This document shows, in pieces, positions 38,401 through 46,300 of a stretch of DNA of 64,000 nt. Numbering within the stretch: the first letter of the stretch is position 1; every line of letters starts with the position of its first letter. Where the stretch lies: contig CM034105.1 of the NCBI GenBank assembly GCA_019914945.1, positions 6,696,001-6,760,000 of the forward strand, read 5' to 3'. This DNA comes from Typha latifolia. Lineage: Eukaryota; Streptophyta; Magnoliopsida; Poales; Typhaceae. The position numbers and the translations under genes were made by a program. The notes below the pieces were generated by a model that did no database searches, was not told the DNA's origin, and saw only the letters and a program-made list of their open reading frames with translations.

Positions 38401-40659
38401 ATGTCATGTATATCATATCTATCACCCGCAAGGTACGTCCAAGATAAATCAACTAGTGAAATCCGAAAACATACTGTGTTAAAATATTGATCATAGCTCG
38501 AAATGTGCAACATGCAAGGTGATACTGAAGATAATATATAGCCAGATAACAACAAGAAGAAAAACGACAGAGTCAAATATATTCAACTAGAAATGAACAA
38601 TCCAGGAGACATGCTAATATATCTATGACAGAGAAAAGGTTTAGATAGTTAAAAATTAGAAATTCAACAAAGCTTCTATGAAACTAAAAGACTGAGCTAA
38701 CAACAAAACCTGAAGGGTTTCACCACCATCTCCAACATTCTTCAAATTGTTGACGGCTTACATATGAATTTCTTCTATTGTCAGTAAGACCATAAATTTT
38801 CCAGTAAATGCAGAGATTACAAGAAACATTTATTAACATTTTGCTTCGATAGAAAATAGAAATGTCTTGGAGAACTAGAAGCAATCAAACACTGCTTAAT
38901 TAGGGCAAATTCTAGCATAAATTTTGAAAAATTAAGTTTTCTTTGGATTTAGATATGGTTGGAAGTCTGATAATCACAAGCCAACTTGAAAAGAATGGGA
39001 AACTTCAATATTCCACCATTCTAGAGCATCAAACTTGGCCAAAAAACTCATATTCTGCTCCTTTATATATATTTCTAGTTTAAATTTCACGGGTTGAATT
39101 GCATTAGTTAATTGACTTAATTCCAAAAACTGTTGAACTTTGATCGACACTCTGACCCTTTAGCGCCACCAATTAAGTCATCACTCTTTTCAAGATTAGA
39201 TCTATCATTCATTCTGTTTGTTGCACTTGATGCATTCTCAACCCTTGCCTAACAAATTAGTGCAAAGTTTTACATGTCTATTTATTTATGAGTTGGTGCC
39301 TTGCTTAAGGATACTAAATATTTAAAGGCAAGTAATACACCAGTATTTTTCTACTTTTTTTTTCATTTCTCACCTTAATCAGCTTGACATATAACCACAC
39401 GTATGAAGTTTCTCTTAGTCAATATCAACTTCAATAGGTGTATTTTCGCTAACAGAGTCAAATAGTTGAGAAGGATTCTCAATTATTGACCGTGACATTA
39501 AAGAAACAAAAACAAAAACTAAAGTTTTGTGAAGCAAAGATTAAATGCAGTTTAAATGGTAAATGAAAGCAAGTCCAAACTTTAACTTTGTAACTTGAAC
39601 TTTGATAGAAGTACAGGTTAAATGATGGTTCAAGTATCAGAATATCTGTGCTTACTTTACCAAGCATAGAAACGCATATGCCAAGAAACAGACCTTTAAA
39701 AAGAACTCTTTACACTAAATGTTGTTTCAACAATTTTGAAATTTGAAAGCTTAAAGAGAAACCTACAGCATTTGCCAAGAAAAAAGATATGTAATTACCT
39801 GATAGAGGTGTTATTGAGGGTATAACAAGGGGAAATTTGTGAAAAAACAATAAAACCCCAATCTTTACACTACCAACATCAACATGGAACCTAGCAATGC
39901 AAATTAAAACCGCAATTCAGAAGGGTTAGTGGAGGAAGGCTACCTCTAGTCGTGACATGATGGATTCCACCCGAGTTGGTGCCAAAATGCCAACTTTTTC
40001 TGACGATTTCAAGGTTTAGTGTGTTGAAGCTTCCCTTGTTTTCAGCGGAGGCAAGAGGAGGAGGCTGACAGGATAAGGGATGAGGGATGAGAGTGTTGGG
40101 GTTTGAGTGTGATTTAGTCTCAAATGGTATATTGGCTTATTAGAGAGATATACGAGCCACTAGTTAAAAGATCTAATAGTTATGAATATATTCAAGCTTA
40201 TTCTGCCGAGCCTAAGTATGCCAGCTTTGGCTCAGGCTCGACTTGAAATAAATTTTGAGCCTTGCTGCTTGTTTATTTTGACAACCTTGCTAACAATGTT
40301 AGATGTATGAAACTACTCTCCCCGAGTTAAATCTTTGATGCCATGCATGCATGTTTGGTCTGGAAACAATGCGATTGTACTTTTCCATGGCAGGAAACCT
40401 ACTAAACTTTTCCATGGTTGAACTTTACCATGTAATCGTTTTCTTATTTCTTTGTCCTGTTTGAACACTGTAATATACTCGCAAATTTATTTTTTTCCTT
40501 TTTGTCTTCAATGTCACTAATTATACTTTCTTGTAGGTTTTGGCCCCGGGTGGAGCAAAAGATCCCCTTGAGATTATATCAAACTATCTAGGAAGAGAAC
40601 CATCTGTTAAGCCCTTCATAGAGAGCAAAACCGGAAACAACATGTGTAAGGATGTGTAA
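1557..40659 (+). CDS. Thimet oligopeptidase-like M3 zinc metallopeptidase, 3' part, 16 exons
   Basis: Exons: 1557-1736, 12761-12838, 15477-15557, 18558-18650, 18737-18817, 18894-19056, 19173-19293, 19380-19452, 27841-27948, 32668-32765, 32856-32901, 33371-33467, 34258-34331, 34408-34512, 34585-34665, 40537-40659 (stop TAA). Each intron starts GT and ends AG, and phases agree throughout, giving 533 residues with no stop. The family is about 700 residues, so the N-terminus is missing. Seen: [13 protein letters not shown] near the start, [17 protein letters not shown], the zinc motif HEFTH (residues 321-325) with the third ligand Glu in DFIEIPSQ 29 residues on, [11 protein letters not shown] in the substrate-tyrosine loop, and an APGGAKDP...FLGREP-type C-terminus (YLGREPS here). 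Family knowledge: M3 enzymes cut short peptides; the plant relatives are cytosolic or organellar, and the compartment cannot be told without the N-terminus. The end matches the thimet oligopeptidase branch better than mitochondrial intermediate peptidase. Odd: HEFTH replaces the usual HEFGH. Confidence 0.9.
2340..2417. repeat. Two-copy 39-bp tandem duplication
   Basis: A 39-base unit starting GACCAACTCTTGGC is present twice back to back (2340-2378 and 2379-2417) without visible mismatch. It lies in intron 1 outside the hAT element. It looks like a recent replication-slippage or repair duplication. Confidence 0.85.
4126..5115 (-). repeat. Gypsy element 1, 3' LTR
   Basis: This copy is 990 bp, from TGATAC to GTATCA on the + strand, and is the 3' LTR because the element reads leftward. 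It resembles 8513-9404 throughout but has an extra ~100 bp around 4265-4360. It contains the TTCGAA palindrome cassette at about 4830-5008. Open frames such as 4435-4728 are shadows of the LTR leader. Confidence 0.9.
5143..6598 (-). pseudogene. Gypsy element 1 integrase and chromodomain
   Basis: Three minus-strand frames cover integrase. 6598-6329 has the zinc-binding start ([14 protein letters not shown]). 6305-5889 has the catalytic core with the first Asp in IWEDISTNF and the second in VSDRDRIF. An in-frame TAA follows AYHPETDG, and 5879-5505 resumes with the family's catalytic-glutamate region ([11 protein letters not shown]). The C-terminal part at about 5556-5143 includes a chromodomain ([16 protein letters not shown]) and ends NLEDKV. 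The chromodomain places it among chromoviruses. The stop inside the catalytic core inactivates it. Confidence 0.85.
6806..7306 (-). pseudogene. Gypsy element 1 zinc knuckle and aspartic protease
   Basis: The frame begins in the gag C-terminus. A cysteine/histidine knuckle ([16 protein letters not shown]) is followed by an acidic linker and the retropepsin active site [12 protein letters not shown]. The protease sequence breaks off about 40 residues later near 6806. The next recognisable domain is the integrase N-terminus, so the deletion junction lies between roughly 6800 and 6550. Confidence 0.8.
7617..8282 (-). pseudogene. Gypsy element 1 gag
   Basis: The minus-strand frame has a proline-rich N-terminal half. 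The conserved gag core follows: [17 protein letters not shown], then EQFFAYQGM, and a segment ending [15 protein letters not shown]. This is the retrotransposon gag signature (W/Y residues then a WxxF-type stretch). The frame is lost just downstream, and the zinc-knuckle region continues in another frame at 7306 and below. Confidence 0.8.
8497..8509 (-). other. tRNA-iMet primer binding site of gypsy element 1
   Basis: On the minus strand this reads TAGTATCAGAGCC, one base from TGGTATCAGAGCC, the complement of the plant initiator-methionine tRNA 3' end. It lies three bases inside the 5' LTR edge, the expected position for priming reverse transcription. Confidence 0.85.
8513..9404 (-). repeat. 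Gypsy element 1, 5' LTR
   Basis: This copy is 892 bp with ends TGATAC and GTATCA and adjoins the primer binding site at 8497-8509. The palindrome cassette is at about 9115-9294. In element orientation it is followed by TTGGTTAGCCTCTAAA, a motif shared with the other gypsy LTRs in the window. Confidence 0.9.
11341..11430. repeat. (GA)n microsatellite within the hAT element
   Basis: A GA dinucleotide run covers 11371-11400 and continues as interrupted GA-rich sequence. It lies upstream of the hAT transposase start. Frames across it are low-complexity shadows. Confidence 0.85.
13410..14000. repeat. Non-autonomous repeat with GTGCC-rich ends, copy 1
   Basis: The left part has CGGTTGTGCCGAAGGCAT and the right part has CATTGGCATAGACACAGGCA. 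Between them is AT-rich sequence including ATTCAATACATAATATGATC and GTTCAATAATTAAAAC. The same AT-rich segments recur at 17809-18389 and, inverted, at about 31100 and 31780. The precise boundaries are not resolved. Confidence 0.5.
15019..15273. mobile_element. Possible hAT-terminus fragment
   Basis: The right edge reads CCATGGCCGCTTTTCAATACAATG, the reverse complement of the CATTG...GAAAAGCGGCC termini of the local hAT family. The octamer CTTTAGAT occurs at 15011-15018 and 15274-15281, consistent with a target duplication. The left edge does not resemble the TIR, so the octamer could be chance or the left end replaced. Confidence 0.4.
15643..16298 (+). mobile_element. Non-autonomous hAT deletion derivative (656 bp)
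   Basis: The element is flanked by an exact 8-bp duplication GTATTTTG (15635-15642, 16299-16306). The ends are CACTATTTTGAAAAGCG and, inverted, CAATGTTTTAAAAAGCG. The GC-rich left subterminal region matches the inverted right subterminal region of the 2716-11885 hAT element, and the right subterminal region matches that element's left end. It is therefore a sibling in opposite orientation with the transposase replaced by AT-rich filler. It lies in peptidase intron 3. Confidence 0.92.
16436..17038. mobile_element. hAT-type MITE built of GGATA/ATCCG repeats (603 bp)
   Basis: Terminal inverted repeats TAGGGGTGAAAACG and its complement CGTTTTCACCCCTA are flanked by the exact 8-bp duplication GTTGTAGT (16428-16435, 17039-17046). 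Both arms consist of many CGGATA/CGGATC-type units on the left and the complementary TATCCG/ATCCGA units on the right, around an AT-rich core. The whole can fold on itself. It has no coding capacity; the frame 16821-17033 is a repeat artefact. Confidence 0.95.
17809..18389. mobile_element. Non-autonomous repeat with CAAGGATGG ends, copy 2
   Basis: The left end is CAAGGATGGCCATGCC and the right end inverted is CAAGGATGGCTGTGCC. CCTTCAAG occurs at both junctions (17805-17812 overlapping the left end, 18390-18397), suggesting an 8-bp duplication, though overlap with the TIR makes this ambiguous. The AT-rich interior shares stretches with 13410-14000. It lies in peptidase intron 3, about 170 bp upstream of exon 4. 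Confidence 0.65.
19644..20501 (-). repeat. Gypsy element 2, 3' LTR
   Basis: This copy is 858 bp, starting TGTTACAATCAC and ending GCAACA. It resembles 25790-26536 but carries extra sequence in the palindrome region (about 20217-20400). GGCTAGCCTCTAAA on the minus strand is at about 20169-20182. Confidence 0.9.
20520..21704 (-). pseudogene. Gypsy element 2 integrase and chromodomain
   Basis: The integrase zinc-binding segment is at about 21704-21540 ([16 protein letters not shown] is the clearest part). The catalytic core below it is heavily broken. The C-terminal chromodomain-like stretch at about 20650-20560 reads [14 protein letters not shown] with a stop where the family has Trp, then [14 protein letters not shown]. 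Similarity to the element 1 C-terminus is obvious. Confidence 0.75.
21754..23288 (-). pseudogene. Gypsy element 2 reverse transcriptase and RNase H
   Basis: The minus strand shows the RT catalytic motif as [12 protein letters not shown] at about 22665-22630. Connection and RNase H segments follow at 22351-22136 ([20 protein letters not shown], then FIIECDASG) and 21984-21754 ([20 protein letters not shown], the conserved end of gypsy RNase H). Multiple stops break the frame. This is the domain block missing from gypsy element 1. Confidence 0.8.
23289..24970 (-). pseudogene. Gypsy element 2 gag, zinc knuckle and protease
   Basis: Minus-strand fragments: the gag N-terminal segment 24970-24728 (proline- and arginine-rich), gag core 24593-24161, the zinc knuckle at about 23930-23880 ([16 protein letters not shown]), and protease at 23677-23393 where the expected DTGSTHNF has become DRESTHNF. 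The loss of the active-site DTG and the frame breaks show that it is not functional. Confidence 0.75.
24823..25507. repeat. Duplicated gag segment flanking an AT-rich insert
   Basis: About 120 bp beginning TGGTATCACCATCATGG at 24830 recurs, diverged, at about 25390-25507. The 24945-25365 stretch between the copies is strongly AT-rich and unlike the rest of the element. It may be an insertion with flanking duplication or a template-switch product; no clean TIR was seen. Confidence 0.6.
25774..25786 (-). other. tRNA-iMet primer binding site of gypsy element 2
   Basis: On the minus strand this reads TGGTATTAGAGCC, one mismatch from the initiator-methionine primer complement, and is three bases inside the 5' LTR. 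Confidence 0.88.
25790..26536 (-). repeat. Gypsy element 2, 5' LTR
   Basis: This copy is 747 bp, starting TGTTATAATCAC and ending GCAACA, next to the primer binding site. It has fewer copies of the TTCGA palindrome (about 26320-26440) than its partner LTR, which explains most of the length difference. Confidence 0.9.
26730..27614. mobile_element. hAT-type MITE (885 bp) with CAAGGTT ends, copy A
   Basis: The ends CAAGGTTCTAAGACTT and, inverted, CATGGTTCCAAGTTTT are flanked by the exact 8-bp duplication GTAAGAAG (26722-26729, 27615-27622). Subterminal GGATCGG motifs are present. The interior has a long C/T-rich half (about 27070-27320) followed by a G/A-rich half (27340-27490), so it can fold into a hairpin. 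It lies in peptidase intron 8, 226 bp before exon 9. Confidence 0.9.
27931..27945 (+). other. Codons of the HExxH zinc site (exon 9)
   Basis: These codons read H-E-F-T-H near the end of exon 9, immediately before the donor at 27949. Two histidines bind zinc and the glutamate activates water. The third zinc ligand, a glutamate, is in exon 10 (codon at 32737-32739, within DFIEIPS). A 4.7 kb intron with nested transposons therefore separates the ligands. The fourth residue of the motif is Thr where M3 peptidases normally have Gly. Confidence 0.85.
28640..30470 (-). pseudogene. Gypsy integrase remnant, split by a MITE
   Basis: Minus-strand fragments: about 30450-30375 ([10 protein letters not shown]), 29604-29398 ([36 protein letters not shown]) and 29368-29018 ([20 protein letters not shown], an integrase core end). 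They are collinear with the DSIFVVVDRFSKMAHF class of gypsy integrases, distinct from elements 1 and 2. The second catalytic Asp is retained in YNRDVKF. The hAT MITE 29605-30366 cuts it. No LTRs were identified. Confidence 0.8.
29605..30366. mobile_element. hAT-type MITE (762 bp), copy B, nested in a gypsy remnant
   Basis: This is a sibling of 26730-27614. The left end is CAAGGTTTTGAAACTCGG and the right end inverted is CATGGATCCGAAAA. Flanks are GTTGTACG (29597-29604) and GTTGTACA (30367-30374), an 8-bp duplication with one change. Removing it restores collinearity of the gypsy integrase fragments on either side, which independently confirms the boundaries. Confidence 0.9.
30564..32010. repeat. 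GTGCC-rich repeat family, further copies
   Basis: 30564-31430 begins CAAGGTTAGTCGTGCC and ends with GGCATACCGTGCTGACC. A second partial copy covers about 31700-32010 (CGTGCCAGTGGCACAGGGG at its right). Both share AT-rich segments with 13410-14000 and 17809-18389, in reverse orientation (AATTATTGAACTATTGATAA). Boundaries are approximate. They lie in peptidase intron 9. Confidence 0.5.
34408..34512 (+). other. Exon 14, substrate-binding tyrosine segment
   Basis: This 105-base phase-0 exon encodes the stretch from [10 protein letters not shown] to IWSQ. It aligns with the M3 region whose glycine-rich loop and tyrosines contact the scissile bond. The segment reads [11 protein letters not shown]: tyrosines are at the first and last positions of the family's Y-x3-Y-x2-Y spacing, and cysteine is at the middle one. 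Comparable Cys-containing versions occur in plant members as I recall them, so this alone does not suggest loss of activity. Confidence 0.7.
35088..35646. mobile_element. Non-autonomous hAT derivative (559 bp)
   Basis: The element is flanked by the exact 8-bp duplication ATATAAAT (35080-35087, 35647-35654). The left end AAGTGCTTTGAAAAGCG and inverted right end CAATGTGATTGCC resemble the local CA(A/C)T...GAAAAGCG hAT termini. The right subterminal part (GTAGACTGTCTTGGCGCCC) corresponds to the same region of 15643-16298. It lies in peptidase intron 15. Confidence 0.85.
35690..37515 (+). mobile_element. RTE-clade LINE fossil, 5'-truncated
   Basis: On the + strand I read pieces of an RTE reverse transcriptase: [13 protein letters not shown] near 36160 followed by the [17 protein letters not shown] region (family: SGLHQGSALSPY), then [13 protein letters not shown] in another frame. 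[17 protein letters not shown] is near 36950 and [12 protein letters not shown] near 37030. The 3' end at about 37460-37515 encodes the family's ADPK* tail (ISIADPK, stop, YGLQLVV), the hallmark 3' terminus of plant RTE LINEs. A segment of about 300 bp near the end is duplicated (37140-37240 and 37370-37465). Frames are broken throughout. Confidence 0.8.
36485..36570. mobile_element. hAT terminal fragment inside the LINE
   Basis: TATTGAAAGGCGGCCACTAG followed by GATCACCCCATTGCCTAG and CTAGGTGGAAAG matches the left terminus of the hAT element at 2716. The opposite end was not found with confidence; AT-rich sequence follows to about 36730. Confidence 0.6.
37600..40289. mobile_element. Non-autonomous hAT-type element with GAGC subterminal repeats (2.7 kb)
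   Basis: The ends TAGAGTTGTAAACGAGC and, inverted, CAAGGTTGTCAAAATAAAC are flanked by CTAATAAT (37592-37599) and CTAACAAT (40290-40297), an 8-bp duplication with one change. Many GAGCTGAGCTCAA/GAGCC motifs crowd both ends (37610-37860 and 40195-40265). The interior is AT-rich, with no transposase recognised and internal duplications near 38000-38150. It lies in peptidase intron 15 and ends about 250 bp before the last exon. Confidence 0.85.
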
Positions 40660-43380
40660 TTTATCTGCTACATGACCATTTGAATATTTCTCATTATGGC
40701 ACTTCCAAGTTTTTCATATAATGAGAAGAGATCTGTCATTCCGTCATCAGAGAATCTGTACTTATTTACTTTGTTGGATATTACTAACCTATTGACCAAG
40801 CAGGAAAAGGATGAGAAGGTATCAGGAAAGAAAAGAAAGTCTCAGTTGTATGGGGTGGTAATAATTCAGACTCTGTACAGTAATATATTAACGCTTTGTT
40901 TGCTTTGGCTGTTGTAATTTTACTGTCAGAAGTTAGTCTCAGGTCTGGGACATGATAGAACTGAACGAGGACAGCAAAGTAGATTAAATATGTATCAGAA
41001 ATTGAATGGGCATGGGGGCAAGGGGGCAAAGAGTACTGAATCTGTTGGTTGTAATCTTGAAGACCAGAAATTGAATGGTCTGACATCAATGGAAGTGCCT
41101 ACATTAAGGAGTTAGTCTTTAAAACAATCTCCAATACAACGCATAATTCAACAAGAGTGGAAATGACTTAAAAATAATCAAGAAGATGGATGATTTACAT
41201 CAAATAATTGAGCTTCTGCTTTTCAAATTTGTGAACAAATGGATATCTGCAACTATGTACTTGTTGCCTATCTAGGTCGGCTGTTTCTAAGTAATTGTTT
41301 TAAAGGTTTTGTTCAAAGGTAAAATATTTGAAGTGAATCTCTTTTGGACATATTTGTTACTTCTCACTACAGTTTCCTGATAAAGCTCTGGACTATGCCT
41401 ACTATTTCTCAGAAAAAGGTCTCGTGATAAAGCTAGTGATGTGTTGCTGTCCATTGATCATTGATGTGGTCTGGAAACTATTTTTCTCGACTTATTTCTG
41501 TATATAAAATTTATAGAACAGATAGAAATAGTTTGGTCGATAAAATAGAGTTTTTGACTATTTTAAGTCTACCCTTAATTTTTTTTACACGTCTAATTTA
41601 TTTTGAAACTAAAACATCAGTTTAGAAATTGTTGACCGAATCTTGTTAAGTTTTAGAAAACCTTTTATATAAATCATTTTTCGGTTTATGACTTTTAAAT
41701 ATAAGTTGTTAAATGGATGAGCGATATATATATAAATTTTTCTCATATATTTTTATATAAGTCGTTAGTGACTTATATTTGAAAGAGCAGTCTTGTACCA
41801 TACCTAATTTTGTATCTTTGTAATCTATGTAGAATTGACAGCCCTATCACATCACCGTGTCTTGGGAGGGAAATAGATATGTGTGGTATTGGACAAGTTA
41901 ATTACCAACTCGCAGAGGGCACTATAAAGTTACAAGTGATGAAGGCCCCTATTAGTCACCGATGTCATTTTCATGCCATTATTTTTGCCGACGATCTTTA
42001 TGGTTGATTCGAACTTCAGAACTTCTAATTTTTTTAAAAAAATCTCTAGTTTATGGATTCCATTTTCCTAATAAATATAGCCTCTCAATATGGCAAATGC
42101 TTGTAAATTACTGAAATATCTTACTTTGATAAAGTTTAGACAGTGAAATATTTATCACTGATTTTTTTCATAGAAAATATTTTTTTCTCTTGTATTATGA
42201 TGGTGGATAACATCATATTATTATGAATCCGGTCAAGATGAGTTATGTTAGATGGATAAATGGTGGTGGTGATGGTGGTAACAAATTGATGGATGGTGGT
42301 GATGAGGGTGATAATAGTGGGTTTGAGGAATGAGAGAGGAAAGGGAGGGAGGAAAGGTAGGCCCTACGAGACTAAAGAGATGCGACATATGAGGAGGGAG
42401 GGAGGTCGACAATCTTGGAGAGGACAACTCAAATGCCAAAACTCGAGAGCACTTGTTCTTCAACGGGGCTGTGGCATTCAAATAATCATTCTTGATCATT
42501 CAAATGCCAAAAGTTGATAGCACTTACTCTTTGAAGAAGCTGTGGCATTCGAATGTTATAATAGTCGTTCAAACGCTTAAACACGAGAGCATTTATTCTT
42601 CAAATGGAGATTAATATTACTGAAATAAAGTTCCTGATGAAAATCATGTTCAACCCAATGTCCAATCGGTTGGACCACATTATAGATAGATTCCAAATCA
42701 CTTTAAATAATTTATATAAGGTCGAGATAATCTTTTTCTTAATTTAAGTTTAGTTTAAACTATGATTAATTAGATTTAATTTGAAAGATGTGGTTGGCAG
42801 CAATTGAAGATTGTAGTAGTAGCAATTACAATATTTAAAAATTTCTCGCATTATGTAAAAATATTTTTCTAATTGAAGAGGACCGATCATGTTGCTTATA
42901 AATTCATGTGTGGGGCCACACGAAAGGTATTTCCTTACGCTCTTTCATAATTTCAGTTCCTAAAGATCTTACTAATATTTTTATGTTTATACTCTATACA
43001 CATACGCATACACATACACATACATATACACATGTATCAGTTTAAATATAACCAAAAAAAAAGATTTAGCTCCCGTTTCGCATGTTGAAGATTGTGGCCT
43101 CTATGGTGAGAGGCAGTGGTGATGGGTTAGGTGACTGGACTGGGTGAATCGGTGTGAGGATGAGGTAGTGAGAGAATGTGTGAGAGGTAGGGTTAGGTTT
43201 AGAATTTAGGTTATACAGTAAAGGTTGGCGAGTTGACCCAATCCGACTTGTATACTTAAATGAGTCAAAATGGATTAGCTATATAAATCCAAATATAACC
43301 TTATTGTTAATTGAGTTAGACGGGTTATCGTGTCGAGTTTTCTAGTTAGATCAAGATTTGTCACCCCTAGTTTAAATTAT
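40660..43380. other. 3' flank of the peptidase gene, no gene seen
   Basis: The first few hundred bases should hold the 3' UTR; AATAT/AATA-rich sequence near 40880 could serve polyadenylation, but no signal is decisive. The rest is AT-rich. 42240-42620 looks like a decayed minus-strand LTR of the gypsy type (proline/histidine-rich shadow frame, CATTCGAATG and GTTCAAACGC motifs, GGAGGGAGG). A short CATACA microsatellite is at about 43001-43035. Confidence 0.5.
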
Positions 43381-43389
43381 ACATTCAAT

Positions 43390-46300
43390 ATATAAACACA
43401 AACATTTTTGAAAGAAGAACACTCTTGTAGAAGATTTTTTTGTCTTGATCCCAATCAAAAAATCCTCTAGTTATAAACTCTTGGTGTGTGTAGAGAAGTC
43501 ATCTTTATTTCGTATCTTCTTTTCTCTTTTACTCACTATTCCTTTTCTTTTTGTTTCCAAATGACTTAATCACACTCTTAAATGGCATGATCAAGCCCCG
43601 CATAAGAACTACCGATCATTTATTAGCCAAGTATAAGTCACATCTCATGGGGCTAGTCCAAACTAACTAAATTAGTGAAACCCAACAATCTCACCCTCTA
43701 GATCTATGAGGGGATTTGTATTCTCTTAGTGAGTTTTAAACCAAAATGCTAAAATCAAATATCTACACATATCAAATATCTACAAAATTCTTGTTTCATT
43801 TTGTAAGAGCCTTGGTTATCATATCCGATGAATTATAATTTGTAGATAACTTCACAATAATCAATCATTAGTTCTCTACAACAACCCATATTTAATGATA
43901 GAGAACATTAATATCCTTGGTTTTAGCATGATAAGTTGCATTTTTGGTAAAATCTATTGCGCTTTGACTATCACAATGAATAACATATCTATCTTACTTC
44001 AAATCTAGTTCTTGCAAAAAAAAAATTCAATCATGACATTTCTTTATAAGTTTCAGTAGCAGCTATATACTTTTCTTTCTTCAGCACTAGAAAGAGCAAC
44101 ACAACTTTGAAGTCTTAATTGTGAGGATACTAATCCATCACCAAAAGTGAGTATATATCCTGAAATAGACCATCTATTATCGATATCATCGGTCATATTA
44201 GAATTTGTGTAACCCACCAAATAAGATTTTTCACCTTTAAAATATAGAAATAAATTGAAAGTGCCTCTCAGATATCTCATTATCCATTTCATGACTATCC
44301 AGTATTTTATTTTTGGATTTGAAGAAATCTACTAAGTATACCGATCGCATATGTTATATTTGGCTTCATACAAACTATTACATATAGTAAACTCCCTACA
44401 ACGAAGTAGTAGAAAAAACTCTTCATTTTATTTTTCTCCACCTCATTTTATAGATATTCTCTTGAACTCAATTTGAAATAATCCACAAATAGTGTTCTAA
44501 TCGGGTTAGCATTCTTCATATTGATCATCTTTACAATTTGTTTAATATATTTTTGGAGTTAGGGATAACTTCTTTGCTTTCGTATCACGCTTAATTTGCA
44601 TATCTAAATAAATAAAAATTCTAAGATGCCTAGGATTTTATTTTTCAGTCTCGATCCTTCATGTCAAAGAATTTGTTTAATTTTTTTTCCAATTTCTTAA
44701 TCTTCTCTACATCCTTTCTCATTAGAAGCATATCATCTACATAGAATAAAAGAATGATAAATCACTATCTACAAATCTCTTGACATAAATATAATAGTCT
44801 ATATTTGTTTTTTTTGTACTTATGGCTTGTCATAAAATTTTATGTTCTTATATCATAATAATGTGCTTGTTTTAATTTATATAAACTTTTTGTTAATTTG
44901 CAAATCAAATTATCTTTGCTCTTGTAAACAAAAACTTGAGCTTACTCTATGCACTCCTCCTTCAAATCATTATGAAGAAACAAGATTTGAAATAATTCGG
45001 ATAAAAAATATTTGAACAACCAATGAAAAGATTTCATTAAAGTCAATTTCTTTCCATTGGTCAAAGTTTCTAACAACTAGCCGAGCATTGTACTTGACTT
45101 AATTATCACTATCATTTTTCAATCGGAACATCTATTTATTTTTTAAAGTTTTTAGCTCTTTGATAATTTTATCAAATCATATCTCATTCTTATGCAAAGA
45201 ATCAATTTCTTCTTGTATAGCCCATTGTTATTTGTCATTTTATTTATACATCTTTACTTCTTGAAATATTTCCAGCTCTCCGACATCACTAAGCATCACA
45301 TACTTATTAGAAATATATTTTCTTGATGGTTGTGAGATCCGAATAGATCTTTTGACTTGTGGTATCGATAGAAGTTAATCTTAAGAAAATTGCTCACATG
45401 TTGGATGTTTTGTTGGCTAGAATTTTTAGGAAACTTTTACTAAACATTTTATATTCATCTTCTTTATTATCTCCCCCTTCATCATAAATCACCGAAGGAG
45501 AACTAGAGCTCTAATCAATAAGTTCACCTTCACTAGCTTGTGACTTCTCGATTTTGTCAACATCTTTAATAGTTTGGTCTTCAAAAAATACAACATCATA
45601 TCTTCTAATTAACTTTTAAATTATAGATCTCAAAGTTGATAATCAAACTCTTCACCTCCATAACCTAAGAAGATACATGACATTGAGTTATCATTAAATT
45701 TGCTCTTTGGCTATTTGGAGTATGAACAAAAGCTTTACACCAAAAAATTTTAATTACTTGAAAGAATTATATTTATTAGTCTACACATTTTCTTAATAAT
45801 CACCATTTAAAGACTTTGATGGAGATCGATTTATCAAATAATATGTGGTCCGCATTTTGTCTCCTCTAAATATTTTTAACAACTTGCTATGTCACATCAT
45901 GCATCTCACTTTTTCACAAATAGTGTGATTAATCCGCTCCACTATACTATTATGTTGAAAACTGTTACATTTTATTTTCTCACATCGGATATCATGTTAT
46001 TTACAATAGCTTTAAAATAGATGTTATATTCTCCACTACTGTTCGTCTGAGTATATTTCAAATACTTTTTTATTTCTCTTTCAGTTTCTATAAAAATGCT
46101 TAAAACTACTAAACATTTCATTTATGTATTCTAAATGGCAAAGTATAATACACCACTCATTGATTATTTTCTCATATGCCCATATGCATCGATATGCACC
46201 AATTATAACAAATCACTCTTTCTACTAAGAAAAAAATAAAAATAAAATTTTACTTTGCTTTCATAATAGTACAGTAAGAACACCGGTTCAATGACATACC

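Noticed and set aside
42248..42499. Histidine- and proline-rich minus-strand frame
   Set aside because: It arises from GGTGGTGAT repeats in what looks like a decayed LTR.
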